Of a DNA stretch of 64,000 bases, positions 43,108 to 56,250 are shown one piece after another. Within the stretch, counting starts at the first letter, position 1. Each line of letters begins with the position of its first letter. Position numbers and translations under genes: made by a program. The notes under the pieces are model-generated. The model made no database searches, was not told the origin of the DNA, and saw only the letters and a program-made list of their open reading frames with translations. This DNA comes from Apoda limacodes (Eukaryota > Arthropoda > Insecta > Lepidoptera > Limacodidae), in NCBI GenBank assembly GCA_946406115.1, contig OX291550.1:20560722-20624721 (forward strand). Reading direction: 5' to 3'.

Positions 43108-43680
43108 TACTAGCTGACCCGGCGAACGTTGTTTCTATTTTTAAAACGATTGCCGCACCAACCTATTGTAAAAGGGTTTTACTAATTTAGAAACCTTCCC
43201 CGACGTGGGCATAACAACTTACCGAAATTTCATTACAATCGGTTTACTCTTATTGCGCGAGACCGACTCGCACTTGACCCTGTCCGACTCGCACTTGACC
43301 CTTTTTTCTTTCGCAGAAACCTTCCCCGGCGTGTGCATAACAACTTACCAAGCTTTCATTACAATCGATTCACCCTTATTGCGCGAGTCCGACTCGCACT
43401 TGACCCTTTTTTACTGTCTCAGTAACCTTCCACAAATTAAACTGTCAGAAAGGTTTTTGCAAAATTTGAAGTAGATTGGGCCAAGGAATCTCATACAAAC
43501 TTTGCCTTTTTTTACTCCCTTAGCTACCTGCATTTCGGAAAATCCTTTCTTATCGGATGCCTACGTCACTCAAAGAACACACCCTCCAAGTTTCAGGTCT
43601 CTACGATCAGCGATTTAGGCTGTGCGTTGATCTGTCACTAAAGTTATTCAGGACAAAGCGTTTTATATATACAGAAGGTA
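43108..43680 (+). repeat. Dispersed repeat family A (plus orientation)
   Basis: Begins ACTAGCTGACCCGGCGAACG. Two tandem internal units each contain ACCTTCCCCG.CGTG, CATAACAACTTACC and GTCCGACTCGCACTTGACCC. It closes with CTTTCTTATCGGATGCCTAC, TGTGCGTTGATCTGTCACTA and a TTTTATATATACAG end. Reverse relative of 16010-17335. Confidence 0.7.
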
Positions 43681-43757
43681 AAAAAACAATCTTTTAAAAA
43701 CAACAGGAAAAAATAAGCCTGTAGTTGTTTCATCACAAGTCAAATAATTTGGATGTA

Positions 43758-43900
43758 TAGTGCAACAAACTTTTCTGACCCGGTGGTCAAAAATCAAAAC
43801 TATAGTCACCATATTAAAATGGTGTGAACTTATAACGACACTAGTGACGAAATATTTTATTAAATATATATTATAAACGTCAGAAAAGTTTGTTGCACTG
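43758..43900. mobile_element. 143-bp Tc1/mariner-like MITE
   Basis: Flanked by TA on both sides. The left end TAGTGCAACAAACTTTTCTG pairs with the right end CAGAAAAGTTTGTTGCACTG, a TIR of about 22 bp with one terminal mismatch. A left-half relative occurs at 62156-62230. Confidence 0.8.
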
Positions 43901-44227
43901 TAAATTCCTACAAACGGTTATTTTGGCTGTCAGTCGTTCGACGGCAATCGTGCTAATATTAGATACTTGCTCGACCTTAATTAATCATAAGTTCCAAAAT
44001 TCTTTAATTAAACAAGAAAATATTTTTTGAGGGCCGCTGCCAAATTAACAAACGGTAACCTTATAGTTCGGATCACGTCCGTTTATCTGTCCATATGTCA
44101 CAAGCCTATTATACTTTTTTGCAGTCGTCTTTGCATCGATTCTGATGAAATTTTACATAAAGGTGTATTATGTAAACCACCATCATGCAGTTTTGTAAAA
44201 AAATAAAAGAATAATCTATGCGTACTA

Positions 44228-45075
44228 CTAGCTATTGCCAGCGGCTTTACCCGCGTTAAGGCTGCGATATAGGCTAGACCGCGAAAATACGCCGTGTTTG
44301 TGCAAATTTGGTAGCATCTAAAGGATTGAAAAAAATATATGTTATAAAACTGGCTTTTGTCTTACTGAATGATTTTCATTTATTGTATTTAATGCAATAA
44401 AAAATCTGAAAGTGACCATTGTTTCAACACTTGTGCAAATTTTTAAAGCGTGTTTTGCATTTGTTAGTAATGAAAGTTGGTTAAATAATTAGAATAGCTT
44501 GTTATCTAGTGCATTGGCTCTAAGTTGTAGTAAAAAGTCAATAAATGTGACTACAAAACGGTAATAACGTTAAATTCCATACAAATTTAAAAGTTTCAAG
44601 GCGTCATTATGGTATAAATTACTTAAAAAGTATATAACATATATATCTAATAGTAATGTATTTGACATTATCTAATGACTTATAGTGCATTTTCATACAC
44701 AACATTAGAATTACAGAAATTAGCTTTCTGGCCTATATCGCCCTCTTAAACTCTGTTATTGGCATAGAATTTCTACGGCAGCTTCTTGATCAAAGAAGAA
44801 AAGTTTACTAACACTAGCTATAGCTATAGGTATGAATATTGCTAGCTATACTATGTTGACGTAAAATTTGGTAAATTTCAGTTATTTCTGTGATTTTTTT
44901 TTAATTTCCGGGATAAAAATAGTTCTAGGTCCTTTTCCAAAATCGTTCTAGGTCCTTTTCCAAGTCTTCAATTGTATCTGTACTAAATTCCAACTCAAAT
45001 GGATGCTCCGTTGGGACGTCAGGGAGGATAAACAATCAAACTCAGTGTCATATTTATAATATTATTATGGATTCT
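44228..45075 (+). repeat. Dispersed repeat family B, long copy
   Basis: Begins CTAGCTATTGCCAGCGGCTT, contains AGCTATAGCTATAGG text at about 44816 and ends ATTTATAATATTATTATGGA, an ending shared in form with the 55511-55706 copy. An 18-bp block, TTCTAGGTCCTTTTCCAA, is doubled at about 44922-44962. Confidence 0.5.
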
Positions 45076-45528
45076 GTGAAAGTACTACTAAGTGATTATT
45101 ATTTGAAAAAAATTACAGTCAGTATTATTCCAAGACTTGGGCGAATTCCCAAAACAAATGTTACTCTTATTTGTCGTCAAAATTAGCAAACTCAATAAAT
45201 CTTAATTTTTCCTTGTGTGTAACTACAAAAATATCAATTATTATCGAGGATATGAGACTTGAAAGTTACCGGTTAAGTGCAGTTCAACTTGCATACAGAC
45301 GGTCCGTACTTAATTGACATATTCACAAATTTTTTAAGCAAGTCTGTTAATTAGAAAATAATTTTATTTTTATTAGTAAATCAGTTTTCTAATGGACAAG
45401 AAAACTATGCCACAAATCATAAATAAAATGATTAGGAAAACCTATTCATGTCATACACTATTTTTGGCAGTAACCTCACTTTGAGATTTCTACCACCCAG
45501 ACCAACAAGAATATTCTTATATATGTTA

Positions 45529-46627
45529 CAGTCAAAACTCTTAATCAATCAGAAGCAATTTTGACTGCAAAAATCAGTCAAAAGTACTTTTGGCTAAGGA
45601 CGTCGGTCAAAAGTAGTTTTAATTAAAATATATTAGTTAATAGTGTATAATTAGTTTGACTAAAATTTTTGCATTTTTGTTATTGTCACTACAAATTAAT
45701 AAAATAAGTAATAATAAGTATAATGCAGAAATTTTCATTGAATTTAATAACTCAACAAAAACACAAAATTAGATAAAAATATTCAAATGTAACTTTTTTA
45801 AACATCAAATTAGGGAGAAAACTTTTTTGCACACTTTTTTGTGGGGTGTCATTGAATAGATCATAAAAAATTTAATGTTCTTAAGTTATTTTTTGTCTTA
45901 GATTTACATTATGCGAGTGATTGGTTTCCAAAGAAAAAATATTGGGGTACTCCGGAGGTTACTTTACTACTCTTACTTTAAACCAACGGATTTTAAAAAT
46001 CTGTCAAAGATTACGATAATAAACTACATATATACCTAAAAACTGTCAACGAAAATTATTTGTAACAGAATCAGTTATGACAACAGTTATATTATTCTGC
46101 GTAGGTATGCCAAAATAAATGCATGTAAGACACCCACTTGGCCGGTTTTAATATCATATTTAAATTATAATTCTAAAATTTGTTTTACATATAATTTTAA
46201 TAATTTAACTGAGTTGTCCCTTCCAACCAGGATGCAAATCGAAAAATAATTAAAAAACGAAAAAATATTAGTCTAGGACGTAAAATCGTAATTAAAATAT
46301 AAAAAAACCTGAATGTTAAGCTTTAGGGAAAACAAACATGTATTTTTTGTAAACGTACCCATTTAGTGTTTTTAAAAAAAAAACAATTTGCATACAAATA
46401 TACATCGGATTACATAAGCACTCAAGTGGCTACTTGACTTTGAGAGTTTTGACCGAAATAATTACCTGAAAATCGGTCAATAGTACTTTTGACTGCAGGC
46501 TTTAGTCAATAATAGTTTTGACCGAAATTGCAGCCATGAGCACTTCTGAACATCGTCTTCAATCAAAAGGCCTTTTGACTGTTTTTTGTAGTCAAAAGTA
46601 CTTTTGACCGGTTAAGATATTTGACTG
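45529..46627. mobile_element. 1.1-kb non-autonomous Tc1/mariner-like element
   Basis: TA-flanked inverted ends: CAGTCAAAACTCTTAATC on the left, reverse-matched by GGTTAAGATATTTGACTG on the right. Both subterminal zones carry repeated AGTCAAAAGTACTTTTG palindromes. Similarity extends a few bases outward (TATATGTTA), so the true edges may lie slightly beyond. The AT-rich interior has no transposase. Confidence 0.75.
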
Positions 46628-48039
46628 TAACATATACTAATATGTTATTCTGTAAATAGTTAGAGTACAGAAAGTTCTACAATTAAATCCAATTTTAAGT
46701 ATGTACGTGTGTATATCGTCCCAATTTTTTTCTAAAAGGGGGTAACCAGTGGCTGGATATACATACACCCATACCTTAAATGTGGGGGACAGCCTTCCAT
46801 CGCCGGAACACTGCTTAGGACTAAGGTGGCTTTTCACGTAAAGGACACGTCGTAAATTACCAGCTTTAAATGAATAGTTACTACAGTGATACGTAAAGAG
46901 ACGGATAAGGACGACCACTGTCTTGTAATTCAAATGTTTCCATTGGAATACCTCAAACCGAATTCCACGTGAACGAACTTTAGCTAGCGGCTATAGTTTC
47001 GTATAGAGAACATTTTGAATATAATATAGCATTATTTAGTCTGCCTGCATTATGATTAACGAATTGCCATGGGTATTCCACGCCGATAACCGAATATAGC
47101 GCGGACGGAGCAAAAGCTATTTTTTTACAAATTTATTAATTAATTACAGAAAATATTTGTTATCTATAGACCAGTGCTAAAAAAAATATAATGTAAACAA
47201 TTCATAGTTGAGTGTTTATATCTGCCAACACTTAGATAAGAAAACTACACAATGAATAAAGTAGGTGAAAACAGAATTTTGTTGCGATACTAAGATAAAC
47301 ATAAGGGATAACTTTCCATACATTAAACTGAGAGATAAAAGTTTTGTTTCAGGCACCTCGATGTATAAGGTGTCGCTGGATAAGACACCATGCATTTCAG
47401 TATCATTGTCTTGCAAAAAAATACTTTTCAAGGTATTAACTTCTAAAGATAAAAATTTTGCGTCCCCCCTATACATTCATCCCTAAAACAAGAAGTTAAA
47501 AATGAAATTCATGGCGCTTGGTAAATATTTTTTAATGAAAATTATTTCGAACAGCGCGGCTGATTTTAAAGATGTCTAGATAAATAATATTGCATCCTAT
47601 TTGTACTTAAAGTGTACCATGGTTGGTAACTTTAACGACATAACCTTAAGTTACGTTTTCAAGGTAATGAAATTACCATATATAACATTCTTAACCAAGG
47701 TTGGACTAAAAATATAATATACTTTGACACACAAAACTTTTTTTTTCTTCGAATTGTTCCAATAGTTTACGTTAGTTAAAGCAACGGCATTTTAATATCA
47801 ATAAATATCAAACATACCTACCTATGCTTAACTACAGCAAAAAAACTTTAACCACAATGAAATAATTCACAACCAATCAATTACACGGATTACACTTCAT
47901 TTACATTCTGATTTCATACAGAATTCGTATAAAATTCACATGAATATCACAAGTTTACTTCAAGCGTAAACTATTTTAATGATAGCCGACAGTGTTAACT
48001 GACACTTGTGCCTATTTGATAAGATCAAATAAAATGTTT
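46628..48039. other. No gene recognised; dispersed repeat pieces
   Basis: About 46735-47110 contains ATACACCC, AAGGTGGCTTTTCACGTAAA, GGACACGTCG and GGTATTCCACGCCGATAACC text that looks like the dispersed family near 2.1 and 11.1 kb. The remainder is AT-rich. Confidence 0.35.
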
Positions 48040-48044
48040 ATATC

Positions 48045-48240
48045 AAAATTTATATTCACGCAAATAGACACGATGGCGGCAAATGCACGCGTGGCGCGTG
48101 TGAATTCGTTGCGCGTTTTGTGATATAGTCTCGACGACTTTACCGGCTCTGGTAATAGTAGAGTCAGAACACACGAGGTTGACGGCCTTGAATGGTATAA
48201 TCATTTCCATACAAGCCATGAGCACTGACAATACCTGCTA
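48045..48240. promoter_or_regulatory. CpG-bearing patch, candidate promoter or first exon
   Basis: Unlike the AT-rich surroundings it holds several CpGs (AATGCACGCGTGGCGCGTG, CGTTGCGCG, CTCGACGACTTTACCGG) and a GATGGCGGC, the YY1/Pho-type core (GCCAT on the other strand). It lies about 7.7 kb upstream of SLC17-like exon 1 and could hold its non-coding first exon. This is inference only. Confidence 0.25.
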
Positions 48241-48969
48241 CCTATAGTCAGCGAAACCGGCAAAAATGCGTGGGTCTGACGGGTTAAGTTACGTATGATT
48301 TGCCTTAAGATTTTTTTATTTACATTGTTGGTATAAATGAACAAAATGTGGCCTTTATGTCTTTTGCAGGTTCCGTAACCAAATTATGAAAATGGAACCA
48401 GAATTAATTCCGCATAAGTCCCTTCGTCAGACCTACTTGCATTTAGTCTTGCATGTATGTCTTACCTATAATAATTATTTCTTTTTATGATCGATTCTTC
48501 AGTTTTATCCTTGCATCGATTACAATTGAGCTACCTATATATAAAAAAAATCTTATGTGAACTGCCTCATGTTTTGGAACGAATGTGAAAAACGAAAATT
48601 TAATGGGTAGCTCTTTATACATTCAAACTGAGGGATGGAGCTTCCCATTGCCCGGGGTGTTGTTGGATAAGTCTATAAAAATCAAATTGAACTTTTTAAA
48701 TAAAAAGAGTACAGTTTTTCGATAATTGGCTTCAAAAGTCAAAAAAAATGTGTCCCTTCATCTTAAACTTCCATACCCGCGTGTTCTAAAAATCTGAAAA
48801 CTTCACAATAATGTAAACGAACGGTTTTGAACAGAATCGTTTGACAAGTTTTCCAGCATTCGCAATAATTCTCATTCTTTTATCAATGAAATGGAATTTT
48901 AGCATACCTACTATAGACGAAAAAAAATATTACAAATTTAATTAAATAATTCAATTACTGAATACATAA

Positions 48970-49290
48970 ATAAAAAAAAAAACCGGCCAAGTACGAGTCT
49001 TGCTCGCGCACCGAGGGTTTCATACAAATGTATTATTATGTAGATTGTTCTTCCATCTCGAGATCAAATCTCAGAGGTTCATGCCTCGGTGACTGGCGAA
49101 GACTGTAGTAAGTATTTCAACTTGATACCTCCACGCGGTCTTGACAGACGGACAGACAAACTTTTTTTTTCGTATGTTATAACTACAAATGAATACATTT
49201 TGGCTTTTTCTTGCTTTGCTTCATGTCAAATTTCATGATACTAGCACAACGGGTAGTACCTCATAGGTTTTTGATTTATTTGTGAATGCC
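48970..49290 (+). repeat. Dispersed repeat with CCGGCCAAGTACGAGTC core
   Basis: AAACCGGCCAAGTACGAGTC, TTGCTCGCGCACCGAGGGTT, ACAGACGGACAGACAAAC and TCAAATTTCATGATACTAGC form the usual order of this lepidopteran repeat. It precedes a coding-like frame at 49264-49470. Confidence 0.55.
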
Positions 49291-49470
49291 AAAATATGCG
49301 TGGAAAATGGCCGTATATGTTTCAACGATTTTTATTTAAACTTCTTTGAGCGCAATGTTAATATTACGGAAAAATTCAATATCGAATTTGATGTAATGTT
49401 CTTATGCAACACTTTGGATGCAAAAAAGGACAGGAAATATGTATATTTAGCAAGAGAGAAAAATATATAA
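49264..49470 (+). pseudogene. Unrecognised coding-like frame without a start
   Basis: After a TAG the frame reads VFDLFVNAKICVENGRICFN onward to LAREKNI and a TAA, 68 codons without Met at the start. AATAAA-like text follows at about 49486. Composition is mixed rather than low-complexity. No family recognised; possibly the coding end of a repeat. Confidence 0.25.
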
Positions 49471-50319
49471 ACACCGAGTGACAAAATAAATAAAGACGAA
49501 ACGAATTACTGAATAACAAACTAAGAACATTCCAAGGATCCTGAGAATAAGATAAGAAATGTTATGTCTGCGATTGTGTGCGATATGTGTATGTGTGTGT
49601 TATGGGCTCGTGTGTGTGTTTTTGAATCAGTGTGTACTAGTCTTTGAGTATGTTTACGAAGGTATTTCGTTTATGATGTTATTTATTTATTTGAGTACAA
49701 AAATGGAACGCGAAAGAGAAAAGCCAATTCATTGGCCTTAAAGGTGACTTAATAACTCTATGCTCGGACAGCTGCTCGACAATTCGCATTGGCCCACACA
49801 GTGGACGATGAGCTAAGCCTCCTTTTTCAAATCAGGTTCTCTGCAATGGGGACGTATAACGGCTTAAGCCGGCTACTCACTGGCCTGCAGTTGGAGCAAT
49901 CTAGGCGATGAACCTGAATTTCCTCCTTAATTTTGATGGATATAGGCAAGCTAGGGTAATTTCCTCATTTGCCTCAGGGCAGGGGCTCTAGCTATCTTAC
50001 TACTTCCTTAGATGGTCCCTGCCGCCTGGCCACAACTCGTGTGTGTGGCGTGATTAGGCCAATTTCACTATCTCAGTTCATTGCATGGAGAAGAATACAC
50101 TGAAAATTCATTACTTTTGTGTAGCTTTTTGTGGTAAATTTTTGTGTAGTTGGTTGTGGCAAGTAGCTACTATAGCACTATTACTTCACATTTACAACGG
50201 AGAGATGAATTGCCCTGATTTTTAGCACAAGGATATCTGTAGGGTCTAAAAAATCTATCTAATATACCTAATATAAACTTTAAGTTTTTTTGTTATATTT
50301 ATGATTTATATTAGATAGG

Positions 50320-50961
50320 ATGTCAGAAAATATAGAAGTCGAACGAGGCTTTTACCATTCACCAAGTATTTTTTATCAAACAATTGCACTACCAATGACC
50401 AACACGAGAAAAAAAAGAAAGCAGTAGGTTTTTAAAAAAAAAATGGTGACAAGCAGATTTAATTGTTAAAAACATAAACTGAACATAAAAATGATGAGTT
50501 CAAGTGATGATGTATTGACGCTGGAATCAATAAAAGTTAAAACACGAGCAAATTGTAGAAAATCTGTTAAAATATCAAAAGAAAGATCGAGAAAGCGTAC
50601 AACAATATTACTAAATGGCGGACATAATTGAATTTACTCAACACATGCTCTGAAAGAACCTTTATGCATAGTCAAACATAGGGTTGAAGGTACGTGTTTG
50701 CAGAGATTATTACTTTTTTGCCCCTAACTTTCTTGCTTTTAGAGGCAAGTAGTAATAAGAAAAAACACTTTCTATTTGAAAGCTGACGAAAAACTTAATA
50801 GCTTTTTTTTATTTGGTACAGTGCCATCTGTGATTATAAAGGGGAACCAGTTTCAATTTGAAAAAATAACTCACTATTTACAAACAACAGAAAATATAAT
50901 CATAGCTTGTAATTATTCGGTACAGCTTAGAAAGGGCATTTTTATTTGTTCAGTAAATTAA
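50320..50961 (+). other. Cluster of small ATG frames, function unknown
   Basis: Frames at 50320-50427 (35 codons, MSENIEVERGFYHSP start), 50491-50631 (46 codons, MMSSSDDVLTLESIKVKTRA start) and 50776-50961 (61 codons, ending RKGIFICSVN). Each is moderately protein-like, but no family or splice model was found. They could be a decayed transposon or chance. Confidence 0.2.
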
Positions 50962-53900
50962 AACTTTAATTAATTATATTTTATTATCCTCGCATTTGTA
51001 GTGTAAAGAACTATGTTATCACTTGAGTGAAAATACAATTCCCGCTTCGTGTGTATAAAGGCTCAAAGCTCAAACTACACCCTCATCGGTAATCGCTCAC
51101 TTTCACCACTCGGTAAACAATGTACTATTTCTTGTTTCTTCTGGTTTCCTCGCAGACGTGATGAAAAGTAGATTTTGCAGTGATCAATTTCACCCCCGCT
51201 CACTTCGCTCGTTCGTGTGCCTAAATATCTTATGGTGTAATTGATGATTTACATCCCATGTTTAACAATCTACTATTAGGTTGCGATGGCGATGAGGGTA
51301 AGTCCTACTATTATAATAAATATAAGTTTGTGTGTGTAAGAGTGAGTATTGCTCTACTCTATGCTCTTCAACTAAAGTGATTTGACTGAGATTTGGTATG
51401 AAGTAAGTTTACATATATCATTAATACAAAACCTAATTATCTCAGGGACAGCTATATCTTAATTCCAATTTGTAATTCAGATCAGATTTTTGCAAATAAT
51501 TAATTATTTTTACCTTTTTAGTACATGTTTTTGAAGCCAGTTGTTTTTTTTTTGTTAATTTTTTTTTTATTTAAATAAAATAACTACACCTATAACAATT
51601 AGATTAGACATTTTACATTTAAGATTAGATACATTTCTGCGTACCCTCATTATGCCTGTCATTCCAACACTATTTACACTAAGAGTCACAAAAATCTTCC
51701 TCAAATACTTTTAGACAAAGAGGTATCATTGAAAAGGCAATTCATTCAGATATCAGAAAAAATAAATTAATATAGTTTTTTTACCAATTCATAAAAAAGT
51801 GGATGCACAAAAAAAAAGTTTTATCTCCCTCGCGCTAATTATTATTTCCATACAAGTTGACACTAGATTTAAAGTATTTTATTGTTTTTTTTTGCTCATG
51901 ATATAAAAATTATTTTTTTGTTGATTCACGATTAACTCCTTTTTTTATAAATTGATAAACAAAATCCGTACGGTATTTTTTTCTAAATTGCCTTTTCCGT
52001 GATGCATTATAGTCACACACTTAACATTGATGAAATATAGTTAATAGTGTTTTTAAAGGGAATTTTAAGAGGCACCATTTCTGTGACACCCAGTGTATTT
52101 TGTAAAAAAATACACACAATTTTTTTTGTTAACTGTTACAACACCTGCAAAAAAAAGAAGTAGGTCTGTTAACAAGTATGCAGGGAACGCTCTAAACACT
52201 TTGCTTTTATGCCGCACAATTGTTATTAGTTAGAATACGTTTAAGCAATAATATTGAAAAGAGAGTAAAATCACAGGCAATGTATGAATTTAAATGTAGA
52301 GCGTAGCAATTTTCTTGCTAAGAAAATGCGACTTCTAAAAAATAAAAGCAGAAATATGTAATTTAATAAATAAAAAAACCCCGACTGCGAAAACATTAAG
52401 ATTTAAAAGGAAATAAACAAGTGCACCTAAAGAATACCAAAAATGTACCTTTTAAGCAGTCGGAACTCATTTTAATTTGAGCAATCTATTATACAATTTA
52501 AACTTGCATTGAAAAAATACTTATAAGATACGCGCGAAAAACATAACCCTTCCATGGCAGTTGGGTAAAAATAAGGCCCATTATCTATACGTAAGTCTGT
52601 TTAGCAATATTAAATATTTTATGTTTTGCTTTCTTGGTCGATAGCCACATTAACATAATAAATCCCAACATAGAACATAGTGTAACAGTGAGAAACCATT
52701 ATTGGGAAGTAAAAAGTAGGAGTTCGGGTAAAGCCGACAGGGAGAGTCAGATTATTGTATATTTTAATCGTGTTCTTAATACGATTGCCTTTCCATTATT
52801 GCGGCGCGCGTAGGTATTCATTGTTACACAATACGTACACGCACCGTAATGTAGATTTAGTGATGTTGGAAATCGAACAGGAACACACAGGTGGGTATTC
52901 GACTAATATAGCTATTTTCGTATGACTAGTACTGTAAGTAAACCATCTTATACGATATATTTCAAATGTGTTGACAGAATTTTAGGTTTTAGGACTCATT
53001 TTTTCTTTTTCATTTTCTGGCAGCTTCTCAGTCTGTTATTTACAACTTTTTAGTTTATAATTTTTTAGTTTGTGAACGAGTTATTAAATACATCCTGTAG
53101 GTAAGTATTTAAAGTAAAGTTGTTTGCTCCTAAGCCCTAACGTTTGCTATTTTGGGTTACCTACTTCATCACGACAGAAAACAAATAAATAAAGATGATA
53201 TTAAAAGAAGAAAAAGAAAATGACCTTCTTTTGACGGGTTCTTTATAAATAATAGACATTGGAACTTATGTAGCAAGTTACTAAAACAAAACTTAATTTC
53301 TTCCCAAAGCATACTATTAAAAGAAACATTTAATTTAATGGCATCGACATAGCGTTTTTATACAGCTAACTTACTGTACGCTAGTTATCGCTTTGATTGT
53401 GTCAAAGTTCACTTGCTTTTATGCGTAATTCCAAGTAACTGCTCTTCACAATTGCGAGGCTATGTAGTTGTTTGCTATACTAGCCGTTTAGTTTGCTAAA
53501 CCCCAGTTTAAAGCAAAGATCCTAGAATATATTTGTTATTTGTAGAGTAGTCTAGTGTATAATAATTTGTAGCATTCGTACCCGTATTTTTAGGCGTATC
53601 TAGATGGCAAAAAAGGAAAAGCTTTGCATTAGAATTTAATGGTATCACAAGGGATCAAAATAATATCTTTACGGCGAGGGCCAGAGTGGAGCGATGTTCG
53701 GGATTCAAATGACAGCGCACGAGATAAAATAATTTGGCGCCGACTCATACACTCTACTTCTAATCACCAATGAGTTTAACTTATAAATAAGGATAGTACA
53801 TTTATTTAATTTATTATTACTATTTAAGGAAAACGCACAATTTTTTTACAAAATAATCATTATAAATATGATTTGAGTAAACAATTACAAAGGCGGCATA

Positions 53901-55510
53901 CATTTCACGCGGTTTGTACTGTACCACAAACTTCTTTTATTTGGTCCGCGCGCGGCCAACTTTTATTATACGGCTAGTTACTTGTTCATACAATGTTCTT
54001 AATTGATCTCTATAATCTTCATTCTAAATTGAAATCACTTTGCATCCCTAGGGATTCAAAGTGCAACTTTAATCCCTGTTTACGAGGAACAAACCAGCTC
54101 TTTTTAAATGTGATAAAAATTAAGATTAGCTCTTAGTAGTTTGAACTGGGCGAAAACATTTTTTTTCTTAGTCTTTAAGATTGATTTGCAGTATACACAA
54201 AAACCAAAAAAAAATGCTGAATTTATACCTATCTTAGGTAAAAATTGTCTGTTGGCATCTGACTACAAAACGAAGAAAACACGCACTTAAAATAGCTTAA
54301 TATTCTATCAGGATGCCTGTTTTTTGTTATTTTTACTTTTTAGTAGAGTTTTATGTTTTCCTTGCTAAAATTGAAGTTTTATCGAAAAAAAGATCAGAAG
54401 CATGTTTTTAAGTTTTCAGGGTTTTAGCTATATTCTATAGAATACGATTATTAAATTTCATTCGAATATACTAAGCGTCTTCAGCCAAGTTCAAAGAAAA
54501 AGAACTGGCGACCCCGGCGACACAGCAGCCATGTGTAATATTACATTGACCATTTCGAGCTACTTCTGACCCCTTCACAACTCGAAACGTATTTGACTAA
54601 CATACATGAAATTAGGCAAAGTAATTAAATGCTATTAGTTTGTCTAGAATCCAAAATTTTATAAATGTAGCTCATAAAGTGTATATTACCGTTTTAAAAC
54701 AAGCATTTTTATGACTGGCTAACTAACTCACACGGGATTAAATTTAGGTGATACCGGCCTCTTGTGGCTACTATCTTCATGCCACGGTTATCTGTGGCTC
54801 TGCCAATGTGACTGGCAAATGACTAGTTCATGGTAAAATATTATTTTAACAAATAACATATTTACTTAAGGAAACATAATTTAATGAGTGTGTTTTATTT
54901 ATATTATTTTTTTATTATCAAAATACATTATAAAAGAACTTGACCCAGTTGAACGGTATTGTAACTGAGATAGCATTGTAAATGACAAATGGCTAGAACA
55001 TAAATAAACATGATGTCAACAGTATCACATGTTTTGTTACGCATTCAAATAGATAATAGTTTTTTTTTTGACATAATTTTATATTTGTAACTTGACTTAA
55101 GATTCTTAAGAACTTACGTTTTTTTTGTGGTCGTATTACCAACTTATTTAGTTTTTTATTGTTCTTAATTTTATTTGTATTGTTTTTATTTTTAAGTACA
55201 TAAATACATGTACTTTTATTTAAAAATTGACATGTAAAAGCGCTTTCTTAAGGCCTACTTACTGAATAAATAAATGAAATTAGCACAAACTTGTAGTTTT
55301 ATTGCTGGATTTGATTACCATTAAATTATTTTTCTCTCTTTATCTACCAAAATTGTGAATTTTCCTTTTGCAGTGAAACATTTCAGTCGACGGGGTAGAA
55401 AAATCACTGCGAAAAATAGAAGGGATCTGTTTTCTTTATAGATGTATTAAATGTTCTTTCACTCTGTTAGGGTAATTTTTATTCTCCCTCAAAAACGCAC
55501 ATATCTAAAT
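50962..55510. other. Long AT-rich stretch without recognised gene
   Basis: No exon with family resemblance. A small inverted pair, CCGACTGC / GCAGTCGG (about 52381 and 52457), encloses a dispersed-repeat-like 90 bp. About 52800-52850 has GCGGCGCGCG text. The rest is AT-rich homopolymer-laden sequence. Confidence 0.4.
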
Positions 55511-55706
55511 ACTAGCTTGTGCCCGAGGTTCTATCTGCCCTTAATATTGCTTCTCAATTATAGAAAAAAAACCGACGAAGGAAACACACTTGATAGGGAC
55601 TTGAACTATCTCAAAGCCTAATTTCAACTGAATCTGTTCAGCGGCTTAAGCGTAAAGAGATAAACAGACAGACAGAGTTACTTCGCATTCATAATATTAG
55701 TATGGA
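55511..55706 (+). repeat. Dispersed repeat family B, short copy
   Basis: Begins ACTAGCTTGTGCCCGAGGTT and ends CATAATATTAGTATGGATTA after ACAGACAGACAGAGTTAC. An internally deleted relative of 34318-34885 and 44228-45075. Confidence 0.6.
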
Positions 55707-55899
55707 TTAATTTTGCAAAAAAAAACTGAAATGTAACGAAAAAAAATTTAATGATATAAAAAGTTACTTGTATCTTGTATGTTTCGCATCCGACAAACCG
55801 TTTAGAATGCTTGTTTACTTTTCACTTTTTTTTTTTGCAAATCCCACTTCCAGACATGGGTCTAAAGTTTAAATTTTCGCTGGCAAAAGTGACAAAAAT

Positions 55900-56250
55900 A
55901 ACAAATGTATCTTAAACGAACGTTTGACAGTTTGTTACAGATGATACGAAAATTTTGATATTTTTGATACCAATGCTAAACGAACGGATAATAAATAACA
56001 AAATTAACAAAATAATGATTCTTGATCCCAAAACGAACGCGTCCTTAGAAGATATGTTACAAAACGCGTTACCAAGATGGCCGCTATCGCACACCCGTCC
56101 GTGCTGCGCAAATTCAGCGTTATGCCACATGACTAAATAACCTATGTGATTATACTTAGAACCTATTCCGCGCAGCGTAAAAATCCTAGGTCTGTGTATC
56201 CCCCTACCACGTGGAATAAAAATAAAAATTTTAATCTCATGCAAAAATTT
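55900..56250. promoter_or_regulatory. CpG-bearing patch with AAGATGGCCGC, candidate promoter
   Basis: Holds AACGAACGCGTCC, AAACGCGTTACC, AAGATGGCCGCTATCGC, CCGTCCGTGCTGCGC and CCGCGCAGCG in otherwise AT-rich DNA. AAGATGGC(C/G)GC resembles the YY1/Pho site found at insect start sites. No transcript could be modelled from it. Confidence 0.2.
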
